This document shows, piece by piece, positions 17,392 to 25,736 of a stretch of DNA of 64,000 bases. Source of the stretch: Anaerolineae bacterium. GTDB lineage: Bacteria; Chloroflexota; Anaerolineae; Aggregatilineales; UBA3940. The stretch's first letter is position 1. Each line of letters begins with the position of its first letter. The notes below the pieces were generated by a model. It saw only the letters and a program-made list of their open reading frames with translations, was not told where the DNA came from and did not search any database. Made by a program: the position numbers and the translations under genes. The stretch lies in contig JAFGOY010000061.1 in the NCBI GenBank assembly GCA_016926255.1, positions 90,470 through 154,469 on the forward strand, read 5' to 3'.

Positions 17392-17508
17392 GGAACTATC
17401 CTTAACATGGTCACAGTTGACGATTTTTCTGGCGGTTCACATCACTAAAGATAGCGAACGAATATTAGATCAACGATAGAAACGCATCAGTGTTTTGATA
17501 TAAACGAC

Positions 17509-17536
17509 AGGAGTCCGGCTCGTTGGCCGGACTCCT
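17509..17536 (-). terminator. Terminator-like hairpin after dnaN
   Basis: A perfect 10-bp stem (AGGAGTCCGG / CCGGACTCCT, 8-base loop) lies 28 bases past the dnaN stop. On the minus strand it is followed by GTCGTTTATAT, a weak U-tract, so termination may be partial. Confidence 0.7.
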
Positions 17537-17563
17537 GTATAGATTTTCGGCAGGCGGGGCGTC

Positions 17564-18703
17564 TTACCGCCCGATGTGCATCGGCATGATAACGTGGGTG
17601 AAACTTTCGTCGCCAACCGGCTGGATGACGCCGGGTTTGTCCGGGCGAATGGTCTTGATCACAACCTGATCCTGCGGAATGACGCTCAGGACATCGATCA
17701 GATAGCGGACGTTGAAGGCGATTTCCAGACCGTCGCCCTCGATGCTGGCATCAAGCACGACTTCGTTTTCGCCGGTTTCGGATGCCTGGGCGCGTATCCT
17801 GACGATGCCGCCCATGCCGTCCTGGGGTTCGGCTACAAAGCGGACGGTGTGATTCGCTTCACGGGCAAAAATGTCGGCGCGTTTGCAGGCACGCAGCAGG
17901 TCGGCGGTGTAGACGATGGTTCGCGTGGAAATGTCTCGCGGGATGATCTGGCGATAATCGGGGAAGGTGCCATCGATCAGCTGCGAGGCGACATTGATAC
18001 TTTCCATATGGAATAAGACCTGGGAGCGATCACGCGGGAGAACCAGTTCGGAGAACTCTTCATCGTCCGAACTGATACGGGCCAGTTCCATCAGGGCTTT
18101 AGAGGGGATCACCATCAGGAAGCTTTCGTAGAATTCGGCTTCGATGGGTATCTCGCGGACAGACAACCGGAAGCCATCGGCGGCGGCCATGGTCAGCAGG
18201 CCGTTTTCGTAGCTGACCGAGACGCCGGTCAGGATCGGGCGGCTGTCGTCACGGGCGGCGGCGAAAGCGACCATGTTGATCGTCTCTTTCAGTAAATCCG
18301 CCGGAATGGGGAGCCGCTCGTCTTCTTCGCCGGGTTCCGGGATTGGCGGGAATTCGTAGGCATCGATCCCCTTGATGGTGGCGGTCGTCGAGCCGCAGGC
18401 GAGGTGAAGGGCGTTCGTCCTGACCGCAACTTCCAGGTCGACGCGTTCGGGTGAAAGGGTGTTGACCAGATCGCTGAGGGTGCGGGCCGGGACGGTGATC
18501 GCGCCGTCCTCCTCGACAGAAGCGCCAATCCAGGCGGTAATGCCCATATCGAGATTGGTTGCGGCCAGGCGCAGCCGCCCGTTATCCGTGGCAAGCAGCA
18601 CATTGGAAAGGACCGGCAGTGTAGTGCGCGTTCCAACTGCCCGCCCGACAGTATTCAGCCCGCGTGCCAGATTATCTTGCAGGCATGAGACTTTCATACC
18701 CAT
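17564..18703 (-). CDS. dnaN: DNA polymerase III beta subunit (sliding clamp)
   Basis: A 379-residue protein of typical clamp length with three repeated clamp folds: about 1-125 (starting KVSCLQDNLARGLNTVGRAV, with LPVLSNVLL), 130-250 (FAAARDDSRPILTGVSV) and 255-379, ending in the family C-terminus SFTHVIMPMHI. It forms the dimeric ring that tethers the replicative polymerase to DNA and docks many repair proteins. ATG 18703 has GAGG five bases upstream; the in-frame ATG at 18697 is an alternative and gives the more usual N-terminus. A good promoter (TTGCAT-18-TATAAT) lies upstream. It is unusual only in standing apart from dnaA, recF and gyrB, none of which is in this window. Confidence 0.97.
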   Translation of the reverse strand: MGMKVSCLQDNLARGLNTVGRAVGTRTTLPVLSNVLLATDNGRLRLAATNLDMGITAWIGASVEEDGAITVPARTLSDLVNTLSPERVDLEVAVRTNALHLACGSTTATIKGIDAYEFPPIPEPGEEDERLPIPADLLKETINMVAFAAARDDSRPILTGVSVSYENGLLTMAAADGFRLSVREIPIEAEFYESFLMVIPSKALMELARISSDDEEFSELVLPRDRSQVLFHMESINVASQLIDGTFPDYRQIIPRDISTRTIVYTADLLRACKRADIFAREANHTVRFVAEPQDGMGGIVRIRAQASETGENEVVLDASIEGDGLEIAFNVRYLIDVLSVIPQDQVVIKTIRPDKPGVIQPVGDESFTHVIMPMHIGR

Positions 18704-18777
18704 GGTAACCTCGCTTTATCTTTTATGATTCGGTCAGTTATATAGTGTCGAAATGGCAAAGTATTGCTGTGATCGTG

Positions 18778-18789
18778 CAACATATGTTG
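18778..18789. promoter_or_regulatory. Palindrome just downstream of the dnaN transcription start
   Basis: CAACATATGTTG, a perfect 12-base palindrome. It would fall about 10-20 bases into the dnaN transcript predicted from the neighbouring promoter, an ordinary repressor position. Regulator unknown. Confidence 0.35.
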
Positions 18790-18804
18790 TACCATTACAA
18801 GGAT

Positions 18805-18834
18805 ATTATAGTATAAGTTTGTTAAAAAATGCAA
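18805..18834 (-). promoter_or_regulatory. Predicted dnaN promoter
   Basis: Read on the minus strand: TTGCAT (18834-18829), an 18-base AT-rich spacer, then TATAAT (18810-18805). The start would be near 18798, giving a leader of about 95 bases before dnaN. Confidence 0.6.
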
Positions 18835-18839
18835 TAGGG

Positions 18840-18868
18840 CCGGTGATCATCCCCGATCACCGGTTTTT
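18840..18868 (+). terminator. Intrinsic terminator between divergent genes
   Basis: CCGGTGAT-N8-ATCACCGG followed by TTTTT on the plus strand. No plus-strand gene ends here: dnaN runs away leftward and the SAP-SWIM gene starts further right. It may insulate that gene from antisense transcription out of the dnaN region. Confidence 0.65.
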
Positions 18869-18882
18869 AATGCCGCCCAATT

Positions 18883-18899
18883 GTGACATTACCTGTCAC
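18883..18899. promoter_or_regulatory. Operator-like inverted repeat before the SAP-SWIM gene
   Basis: GTGACA-TTACC-TGTCAC, two perfect 6-bp arms with centres 11 bases apart (one helical turn), just before a -10-like TATTGT at 18910. It resembles a dimeric repressor site and is not the spacing of a CRP site. Confidence 0.4.
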
Positions 18900-18961
18900 G
18901 TCCGGGTGGTATTGTATAGATGATAGAGCGTGTATTGGAAATAAAGTTTTGTGGTGAAGTT

Positions 18962-19591
18962 ATGATGGAAAAACAAAAAGAGGTTTCACAACACGGGCTG
19001 ACGGTCACGCGCGGTGGGAAATCACAGCAAGCAGCGGTACTGGTAAATCTGCTGCGCGATACAAGTATGCCCATGCTCAACTATCTGGCCGAACACTATG
19101 GTTTGTACCGCATCCCCGGCCAGTCGAAGTCGATTCTTATCGAGCGGCTGCTGCGCCAGCTTCCTGACACTGCCCTGAACCAGATAGAAAACGATCTGAT
19201 CGCCGGGCGGTACGGGCACCTGTCGGTGGACGAACTGCTGAATATTGCGCTGGTCAGCGACGCCCAGCGCAGTGGACGGGCAGGTATTCCGCGTCTCGAC
19301 GATATGGACCCCGAAGAGGTCGTACTGGTTGACAGCAGCGTCGATCGCTGGGTATATGTGATGCATGGTTATGACGTGGAGATCGACCTTGACCGGCGAA
19401 GGTTGAAGTGCGGCTGCCCATATTTCGAGTTTTCATCCCGACGACAGGCGATCTGTAAACATATTGCACGCGGGCTGACCATGATCCCCGAAGTGTATGC
19501 CCGTAAAGCCCTGATCGACCTGCTGCTCTCGCGCGAGTATGGCGGGCCGCATACACCACGCTGGGAATTCGATCACAGCCAGGCAGCGTAA
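18962..19591 (+). CDS. SAP-like and SWIM zinc-finger protein
   Basis: About 209 residues. The N-terminal half holds a SAP-like helical segment (LNYLAEHYGLYRIPGQSKSI then LIERLLRQL), a fold that binds DNA. The C-terminal half has a SWIM zinc motif C-x-C-x(n)-C-x-H: CGCPYF then ICKHIARGL, usually a DNA- or protein-binding finger. A plausible role is nucleic-acid binding or repair, but no partner gene is adjacent. The start is uncertain. An in-frame ATG at 18920 sits only four bases after a -10-like TATTGT, so I prefer ATG 18962. The gene stands alone, bounded by two terminators and preceded by an operator-like repeat, so it probably has its own control. Confidence 0.8.
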   Translation: MMEKQKEVSQHGLTVTRGGKSQQAAVLVNLLRDTSMPMLNYLAEHYGLYRIPGQSKSILIERLLRQLPDTALNQIENDLIAGRYGHLSVDELLNIALVSDAQRSGRAGIPRLDDMDPEEVVLVDSSVDRWVYVMHGYDVEIDLDRRRLKCGCPYFEFSSRRQAICKHIARGLTMIPEVYARKALIDLLLSREYGGPHTPRWEFDHSQAA

Positions 19592-19604
19592 CCAAACTAA
19601 CGAA

Positions 19605-19636
19605 AAAGCCGGATCAGCTTGAAATGATCCGGCTTT
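19605..19636. terminator. Bidirectional terminator between convergent genes
   Basis: A perfect 12-bp stem (AAAGCCGGATCA / TGATCCGGCTTT, 8-base loop). A run of A before it and T after it makes it work on both strands, serving the SAP-SWIM gene and the dehydrogenase gene. Confidence 0.9.
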
Positions 19637-19653
19637 GCTGTCTTCCTGCGAGA

Positions 19654-20727
19654 TTACTCGCCAAGCGAATCCCACACCTCAAGTTTTCCTTTGACCCGCT
19701 TGATGACTTCATCGGTGAAATCAGAGGTGCTGGTCTGCCCACCGAGATCAGGAGTTCTGATCCCATCGTAGACGGCTTCGAAACACGACTCGTAAATCGC
19801 CCTGCTCGCAGCAGTGCCCGCATTGGTGCGCAGATTACGTAATAAGGCTGCCCCGGCGAGGATCATCGCCATCGGGTTGGCGATATTCTTCCCTTCGAGC
19901 ATGGGGGCAGTGCCGTGCGGCGCTTCTGTGATGATAGTCTTGACTCTGAAATCCTCATCGAGGGCCAGCACAGCCGATTCTGCCCCGGCAATCGTACCAA
20001 ACATCTTGAGGATCAGGTCGCTGATCGTATCACCATCGCGGTTGAGGGCCGGGATCACCAGCGCTTCGCCAGAGGTTTCTAAAAGAAGGGCGTAGGTTGC
20101 ATCGATCAGGTGCAGGTTATAGCGGACATCGGGATATCGTTCATGAGCGGCATCCAACTCTTCTTTGAACATTCCTTCGTACACCGGGCTGACGGTATAT
20201 TTCGGGCCGCCAAAGACTGTTGCCGAATTTCGCTGTGCATAACGGAAGGTGTACTCGGCGACCGCCCGGCAGGTGCGGCGAGAGATGCGGCGGGTGCTGT
20301 AGGCAATCTCATCAAGCCCTTCACCCTCGCGCCACTCTTTGGCATTGTATGCACCATCGACGGCCATCCTGACGACGGCAATCGGCGCGTGAACGCCCGC
20401 TACAGGCCGAATGTGAGGGATGCGCCGCCCAATGCGCAGAATCACCTGGGCACCGATCAATTCACGAAGCAGTGCGTTTGGGCTGCCCACGTCGTCGGAA
20501 TCGCCGGGGGTGATCGTCGCTGCCTTGATCGCATAACCGGCTTTTTTGATTTGTTCACTGGCGTCATAGACAACCTGGTTACCGGTCGCCCGGCGATTTT
20601 CAAGTGAGAGGTCGAATCTCTTGAAAGAAAGATCACAGCGGGTGACTTCGGGATCGAGCGTGCGGAGAGCTTCTTCCAGAAGCTCCTGTCCGGTCTGATC
20701 CCCGTCGAGCACAACTATCGTGGTCAT
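19654..20727 (-). CDS. Isocitrate/isopropylmalate dehydrogenase-family enzyme
   Basis: A 357-residue beta-hydroxyacid oxidative decarboxylase. The conserved C-terminal signature is clear: EAPHGTAPMLEGKNIANPMA followed by a hydrophobic AGAALL helix. The N-terminus reads VVLDGDQTGQELLEEAL in place of the usual GDGIGPE, a variant I associate with a distinct bacterial subgroup. It should oxidise a 2-hydroxy acid with NAD(P)+ and decarboxylate it, but the substrate-defining loop (ARRISRRTCRAVAEYTFRYA region, with three of the usual arginines) does not let me decide between isocitrate, isopropylmalate and tartrate-like substrates. It lies downstream of a class V aminotransferase with a terminator between them. 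No leu genes are nearby. Confidence 0.85.
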   Translation of the reverse strand: MTTIVVLDGDQTGQELLEEALRTLDPEVTRCDLSFKRFDLSLENRRATGNQVVYDASEQIKKAGYAIKAATITPGDSDDVGSPNALLRELIGAQVILRIGRRIPHIRPVAGVHAPIAVVRMAVDGAYNAKEWREGEGLDEIAYSTRRISRRTCRAVAEYTFRYAQRNSATVFGGPKYTVSPVYEGMFKEELDAAHERYPDVRYNLHLIDATYALLLETSGEALVIPALNRDGDTISDLILKMFGTIAGAESAVLALDEDFRVKTIITEAPHGTAPMLEGKNIANPMAMILAGAALLRNLRTNAGTAASRAIYESCFEAVYDGIRTPDLGGQTSTSDFTDEVIKRVKGKLEVWDSLGE

Positions 20728-20756
20728 AATACAACCCTATTTGTTCAAAATGAAAA

Positions 20757-20789
20757 GCAGGCTACTAATAAGCGATTATTGTAGCCTGC
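20757..20789 (-). terminator. Intrinsic terminator after the aminotransferase gene
   Basis: A 14-bp stem with one bulged base (GCAGGCTAC-AATAA / TTATT-GTAGCCTGC, GCGA loop), followed on the minus strand by TTTTCATTTT. Confidence 0.85.
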
Positions 20790-20814
20790 CCAACAGCCAG
20801 AATACGAATTAACG

Positions 20815-21900
20815 TTACTTACCGATAAACTCGTCCAGGCCAGCCAGCACTTCTTCCAGGGTTTCGGGCTGCATATCGCCCATGTGGGCAATGCGGAACG
20901 TCTCACCCTTGATCTTCCCGTAGCCCTTGTCCATAGCGAAACCCTTCTCCGCCATGAATGCTTCCATTTCGAACACATCGATGCCAAGCGTGTTCTTGAT
21001 GCAGGTTACTGTCGGTGAGCGGAAGCCTTCCGCCGCGTACAGCTCGAAACCGCGATCCTGCGCCCATTCGATGGTGCGATCCCGCATCTGAAGATGGCGT
21101 GCCCACCGATTTTCCAATCCTTCGGCCAGGACATCGTCAAGCTGCTGGTTGGCGGCAAACATAATCGAGATCGGAGGCGTGGTGGGAGTATTGTCTTTCG
21201 CGAGGTTTTTTTCCAGCGTCAGAAAATCGAAGTAGTAACCTCTAAATTCGATCTGCTCTGCACGTGCCAGGACACGGTCGCTTACAGCGCCAAAAGCCAT
21301 GCCCGGCGATAGAGCGAAGGCTTTCTGTGAGGAAGTCAGGGCAACGTCAACCTTCCAGTCGTCGGTGCGAAGTTCTGCACCCAGAACACCGCTGACGGTA
21401 TCGAGCAGAAACAGGGTGTCCTCGTACCGACTGATAACCTCGCCGATTTCTTTGACCGGGCTGACAACCCCGGTGCTCGTTTCGCTGTGTACGAGACAAA
21501 CGGCATCATAGTGATCGTTCTTAAGCGCGTCCTCAACCAGATCAGGGGTGACCCCCTCACCCCAATTCACGGAGAGTACGTCGACCTGCTTGCCGTTGGC
21601 GCGGCTTACGTCTGCCCAACGATTACTGAATGCCCCGTTGGTGAGATGCAGGACTTTTCTGTCATCGCGGACACAACAGCGTGATGTGGCTTCCCATAGA
21701 CCCGATCCCGACGAGGTGCTGACATAAACACGGTTCTCAGTCAGGAATGCCTGTTTAAGTTTTGCCTGTAGTTCAGAAAATAACTTTTTGAATTCGCCTG
21801 AACGGTGCCCAATCATCCACTGGGACTGTGCTTCGAGAATCTCTTTGCGAATCTCGATCGGTCCAGGAATCATCAGCCGCTTGTGATCGACGCCACTCAT
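20815..21900 (-). CDS. Class V aminotransferase (alanine-glyoxylate/serine-pyruvate type)
   Basis: A 361-residue PLP enzyme, fold type I. The N-terminal LMIPGPIEIRKEI and IGHRSGEF match the alanine-glyoxylate/serine-pyruvate group. VHSETSTG and DTVSGVLG are the PLP-contacting loops. SSQKAFALSPG carries the Schiff-base lysine, Lys193. It transfers an amino group between small amino acids and glyoxylate or pyruvate; it could equally be the serine or phosphonate-type member, as substrate is not readable. It is cytoplasmic. Its start has an AGGAGG-like GAGGAACTC region just upstream. It is followed by a terminator and then, in the same direction, by the ICDH/IPMDH-type gene. Confidence 0.9.
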   Translation of the reverse strand: MSGVDHKRLMIPGPIEIRKEILEAQSQWMIGHRSGEFKKLFSELQAKLKQAFLTENRVYVSTSSGSGLWEATSRCCVRDDRKVLHLTNGAFSNRWADVSRANGKQVDVLSVNWGEGVTPDLVEDALKNDHYDAVCLVHSETSTGVVSPVKEIGEVISRYEDTLFLLDTVSGVLGAELRTDDWKVDVALTSSQKAFALSPGMAFGAVSDRVLARAEQIEFRGYYFDFLTLEKNLAKDNTPTTPPISIMFAANQQLDDVLAEGLENRWARHLQMRDRTIEWAQDRGFELYAAEGFRSPTVTCIKNTLGIDVFEMEAFMAEKGFAMDKGYGKIKGETFRIAHMGDMQPETLEEVLAGLDEFIGK

Positions 21901-22047
21901 GAGTTCCTCCTTGTGAAAAAAAGCCCGCAGAATAAAGGTAGATCAAGCAGGAAAAATACCCCACTTCAGCCAATAGAACAATGAGAAATGTCAAGATTAT
22001 TAGTGCCATATTTCACAAAGAGGCACAAAAGGTCAGTTGACAACATA

Positions 22048-22083
22048 AAAGGGAGACTGAGATATTCCCAATAGTCTCCCTTT
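22048..22083 (-). terminator. Intrinsic terminator of the RRM gene
   Basis: A perfect 11-bp stem (AAAGGGAGACT / AGTCTCCCTTT, 14-base loop) right after the RRM stop on the minus strand, followed by TATG; the U-tract is partly inside the stem. Confidence 0.8.
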
Positions 22084-22105
22084 GGTTTTCGTCTGCCAGT
22101 GTGAA

Positions 22106-22393
22106 TTAGCGGCGGTTGTAATCCTGCTGCCGAGGACGTCGTTCGGCGCGGGGGCGGGCAAGGTCGACTTTAATTGTTCTGCCGCCAAATGCTGTGCCAT
22201 TGAGCCCATTCATTGCGGCGACAGCATCTTCCTCAGTGGTCATTGTGACAAAGCCAAATCCCTTTGAAAGCCCTGTTTCGCGGTCAGTTATAATTGCAAT
22301 TTCCTGAACATCACCATATTCACCAAAATACTCGCGGAGTTGTTCGTCAGTTGTGGAATAGGGCAAGTTGCCAACATATAGACGGTTCTGCAT
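22106..22393 (-). CDS. Small RRM RNA-binding protein
   Basis: A 95-residue protein consisting of one RNA-recognition motif (about 3-76) and a short Arg-rich tail. RNP2 is LYVGNL (residues 5-10) and RNP1 is KGFGFVTM, both with the aromatic residues that stack on RNA bases. Such single-RRM proteins, known from cyanobacteria and some other bacteria, often act as cold-shock RNA chaperones. Consistent with that, a long untranslated stretch lies upstream (see 22394-23006), but cold induction here is only an inference. It ends at its own terminator and is divergent from ppdK. Confidence 0.95.
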   Translation of the reverse strand: MQNRLYVGNLPYSTTDEQLREYFGEYGDVQEIAIITDRETGLSKGFGFVTMTTEEDAVAAMNGLNGTAFGGRTIKVDLARPRAERRPRQQDYNRR

Positions 22394-23006
22394 TTTAGCT
22401 TAGGTCCTTTTCATTGATGCCGGTCAATCGTATCACCTCGCCGGGCGGGCGAGTATCGCTAGGTAACAAGCGGGGAGCGGTTCCCCTGGTTTCATTGTTC
22501 TTCTTGTTTTCCAGGTTACCTTATCTGGCACAAGCGAAGGTCCCGGTGCGGCATACTTGTGTCCCTATTCTCACTCCTTATTTTTTCCAATGGCGCGGCT
22601 CGAAAATGCCTATATGCAGTGTAGTGGAATTTGTACAAATAGGCCAGTTCGGTGATCGCGCGGAACTATTCGTCCCGGTGCTGATATTTGATTCGGGAAA
22701 AAACCGCCGAATTGCTAAAAGCGACCAGCGAAATGCCCGGCGTTCGCGGCACCGAGGGATGTTTGAACTACTACCCGGATGACAAAGCTCACAATTTTCT
22801 AAAAATCGTGTTAAAAAACGGGGAGAGGAACAACTTATAGCTTTACGTCCCGCTCAAATGCGGTACAATTGTCCAGGCACCGCTAGATTTGCCAACCCGG
22901 TTGTGCAATTGTCTCATTAATGCACTCCAGAGGCACACTTGCCAGTTCATTAAATCCGATGGGATAAACTAAAGGTCGATCCTTCCAATGAGAGGAGTTT
23001 TAAAAT
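22394..23006. other. 613-base intergenic region between divergent rbp and ppdK
   Basis: The region has no convincing protein-coding frame; a 122-codon frame at 22414-22782 has unlikely composition. The right part carries the ppdK promoter and a leader of about 130 bases. The left part would be the RRM leader on the minus strand and includes a short GGGGA/TCCCC hairpin near 22470. Nothing else was recognised. Confidence 0.5.
22842..22869 (+). promoter_or_regulatory. Predicted ppdK promoter
   Basis: TTTACG, a 16-base spacer and TACAAT, with a start near 22876 and a leader of about 130 bases. The ribosome site GAGGAG sits just before ATG 23007. Confidence 0.5.
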
Positions 23007-25676
23007 ATGGCTAAAAAGTGGGTATATACCTTCGAAGAAGGTCAAGCATCGATGCGCAACCTTCTTGGTGGTAAAGGCGCGAATCTGGGCGAAATGACCA
23101 GCATTGGCCTGCCAGTTCCACCAGGGTTCACCGTCACCACCGAGGCTTGCCTCGCTTATCTCGACTTCGGCGAAACTTTCGCTGAGGGAATGTGGGATCA
23201 GGTTGTTGACGGGATGAAAGACCTCAGCAAGAAGATGGGGCGCGAGTTTGGCGATAACAGTGATCCGCTTCTGGTTTCGGTTCGCTCCGGCGCACGGATT
23301 TCGATGCCCGGTATGATGGACACCATCCTGAATCTTGGCCTGAACGATGAATCGGTTGAGTCGCTGGCTGCCAAAGCCGGTGACCGCTTCGCCTGGGACT
23401 CATACCGCCGCCTGGTGCAGATGTTTGGCAAGGTTGTGCTCAATGTTGAGGGCCTGAAGTTCGAGCATTTCATCGAGCAGATCAGAGAAAAAGAAGGCGT
23501 CAAGAGCGACCCTGAAGTCTCCGCTGAAGGTTGGAAGACGGTCGTCCAGCAGTTCAAGGACCTGATCAAGAAGGAAACCGGCACAGAATTCCCGCAGGAC
23601 CCCTGGGTGCAGCTTGAGTATGCCGTCGCCGCCGTGTTCAAGTCCTGGAACGGCGCCCCGGCGATCAATTATCGAAATGCTACCGGCATTCCCCACGACC
23701 TCGGCACGGCAGTCAACGTCATGGCGATGGTCTTCGGCAACGTCGGCGATGACTGCGGTACAGGTGTTGCCTTTACCCGTAACCCCGCCACCGGTGAGAT
23801 TGAACTGTTCGGCGAGTACCTGTTCAATGCCCAAGGTGAAGACGTGGTATCCGGTGCCCGCACCCCGCTCAAGGTAGCCGATCTTGAAGAAAGAGCACCT
23901 GAGATTCACGAGCGGATGATGGAAGTTTCCAGCCTGCTTGAAAAGCACTATCGTGAAATGCAGGACATGGAATTCACGGTCGAACACGGCAAGCTCTGGA
24001 TGCTCCAGACCCGTAACGGCAAGCGCACCGCCGCCGCCGCTGTCAAGATCGCCGTCGATATGGTTGCAGAAGGGCTGATCAGCAAGGAAGAGGCTGTTGG
24101 TCGCATCGAAGCCGGGCAGATCGACATGCTGCTCCACCCTCGTTTCGACGCCAAAGCGATGGCAGATGCCGAAGTCCTAACCCAGGGCCTCAACGCCTCA
24201 CCGGGCGCTGCGGTTGGTGTCGTTTACCTCGACGCCGATACAGCCCAGGCCAAAGCGCAGGCAGGCGAAGCCGTCATCCTGGTGCGCCCCGAAACAACCC
24301 CCGACGACGTTCACGGTATGCTCGCAGCAAAGGGTGTTCTGACCCAGCGCGGCGGCGCGACCAGCCATGCTGCCGTCGTCGCCCGCCAGCTTGGTAAGCC
24401 CTGCGTGGCAGGCTGTGAAGATATCAGCATCGACTTTGCTGCTGGGCAGTTCTCCGTCGGCGATGTGGTCGTCAAAGTAGGTGACGTCATCTCATTGGAC
24501 GGTGGCACCGGACGTGTTTTCCTGGGCGAGATTCCCACTGTTGCGCCTTCCTTCGATGATCAGCCCGATCTTCAGCGAATCCTTTCGTGGGCCGACGACA
24601 TTCGTCGCCTGCAGGTATGGGCAAATGCCGACGATCCCGAACAGGCCACCCGTGCCCGCCGATACGGCGCTCAGGGGATCGGCCTGTGCCGCACCGAGCA
24701 TATGTTTCTCGGTGACCGCACCGAAAAGTTCCAGGAAGCCATTCTCGCCCACCAGAGCGGCGATGCCGACGAGTTCGAGCGTGTGCTGAAAGAAATCCTG
24801 CTGCCGCTTCAGCGCGATGACTTCCACGGCATCTTCAAGTCGATGGACGGCCTCCCGGTGATCATCCGTTTGCTCGACCCGCCCCTACACGAGTTCCTGC
24901 CTTCGCTTGAAGAACTGATAGCCGAAGTAGCCACATTGAAAGCTACGGGTAAAAGCGACGCGGCAAAAGAGCACCTGCTGGCAATGGTCGAGGATATGCA
25001 TGAGTTCAACCCGATGCTGGGCCTTCGTGGTTGCCGCCTGGGAATCACCATGCCGTCGCTGAACAAGATGCAGGTTCGTGCCATTTTCGAGGCTGCCTGC
25101 GATGCAGCTAAAGAAGGCGTGACGGTTAAGCCTGAGGTGATGATCCCGCTGACCAGCCATGTCAACGAGATGAACAAGATCCAGCCGCTGCTGGTAGAAG
25201 TCGCCAAGCAGGTCATGCAGGAGAAGGGCATCGAGATCGAGTATAAGTTCGGTACGATGATCGAAATTCCGCGTGCCGCGCTGACCGCCGGGGAGATGGC
25301 CGAAGTTGCCGAGTTCTTCAGCTTTGGCACCAACGACCTGACCCAGATGACCTTTGGCCTCAGCCGTGACGACGCAGAGCGCAAGTTCCTGCTTCGCTAC
25401 GCTGACCCGGACGATCTCAATATCCTGCCTGTGAATCCTTTCCAGGCAATCGACCAGGTTGGTGTTGGCCGTCTGATGGAAATCGCCGTGACCGAAGGCC
25501 GCGCAACCCGCCCCGACCTCGAGGTTGGTATCTGCGGTGAGCACGGTGGTGAGCCATCGAGCATCGACTTCTGCCATCGCATCGGTTTGAACTACGTAAG
25601 CTGCTCGCCGTACCGCGTGCCGATTGCACGCCTGGCGGCGGCGCATGCCGTGTTGAAAGAGCAGGGCAAGAAGTAA
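23007..25676 (+). CDS. ppdK: Pyruvate, phosphate dikinase
   Basis: An 889-residue enzyme of full family length that interconverts pyruvate + ATP + Pi and phosphoenolpyruvate + AMP + PPi. The N-terminal ATP-grasp domain (about 1-340) begins KKWVYTFEEG and has GGKGANLGEM. The swivelling phosphohistidine domain carries QRGGATSHAAVVAR with the catalytic His. The C-terminal PEP/pyruvate TIM barrel contains GLCRTEHMF, SFGTNDLTQMTFG and GICGEHGGEP with the catalytic Cys. All functional motifs are intact. It acts in the cytoplasm, in gluconeogenesis or PPi-linked glycolysis. The gene is monocistronic, with promoter and terminator recognised. Codon choice is noticeably more C-ending than in neighbours, as expected for a highly expressed gene. 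Confidence 0.98.
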   Translation: MAKKWVYTFEEGQASMRNLLGGKGANLGEMTSIGLPVPPGFTVTTEACLAYLDFGETFAEGMWDQVVDGMKDLSKKMGREFGDNSDPLLVSVRSGARISMPGMMDTILNLGLNDESVESLAAKAGDRFAWDSYRRLVQMFGKVVLNVEGLKFEHFIEQIREKEGVKSDPEVSAEGWKTVVQQFKDLIKKETGTEFPQDPWVQLEYAVAAVFKSWNGAPAINYRNATGIPHDLGTAVNVMAMVFGNVGDDCGTGVAFTRNPATGEIELFGEYLFNAQGEDVVSGARTPLKVADLEERAPEIHERMMEVSSLLEKHYREMQDMEFTVEHGKLWMLQTRNGKRTAAAAVKIAVDMVAEGLISKEEAVGRIEAGQIDMLLHPRFDAKAMADAEVLTQGLNASPGAAVGVVYLDADTAQAKAQAGEAVILVRPETTPDDVHGMLAAKGVLTQRGGATSHAAVVARQLGKPCVAGCEDISIDFAAGQFSVGDVVVKVGDVISLDGGTGRVFLGEIPTVAPSFDDQPDLQRILSWADDIRRLQVWANADDPEQATRARRYGAQGIGLCRTEHMFLGDRTEKFQEAILAHQSGDADEFERVLKEILLPLQRDDFHGIFKSMDGLPVIIRLLDPPLHEFLPSLEELIAEVATLKATGKSDAAKEHLLAMVEDMHEFNPMLGLRGCRLGITMPSLNKMQVRAIFEAACDAAKEGVTVKPEVMIPLTSHVNEMNKIQPLLVEVAKQVMQEKGIEIEYKFGTMIEIPRAALTAGEMAEVAEFFSFGTNDLTQMTFGLSRDDAERKFLLRYADPDDLNILPVNPFQAIDQVGVGRLMEIAVTEGRATRPDLEVGICGEHGGEPSSIDFCHRIGLNYVSCSPYRVPIARLAAAHAVLKEQGKK

Positions 25677-25704
25677 GCTTCGCTCAACCTGAACCGAGTA
25701 TCGA

Positions 25705-25734
25705 GAGTGGGGTCATTACGATCCCACTCTTTTT
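25705..25734 (+). terminator. Intrinsic terminator of ppdK
   Basis: AGAGTGGG / CCCACTCT stem (10-base loop) followed by TTTTGTTT. Confidence 0.85.
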
Positions 25735-25736
25735 GT

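Noticed and set aside
18883..18899. CRP/FNR site
   Set aside because: The arms are close to TGTGA/TCACA but the spacing is wrong; it is kept only as a generic inverted repeat.
17400..18900. Chromosomal replication origin near dnaN
   Set aside because: I saw no cluster of DnaA boxes (TTATCCACA type) and no dnaA, recF or gyrB next to it.
22414..22782. 122-codon plus-strand frame between the RRM gene and ppdK
   Set aside because: Odd composition, no ribosome site, no recognisable pattern, and it lies over the presumed RRM leader and promoters.
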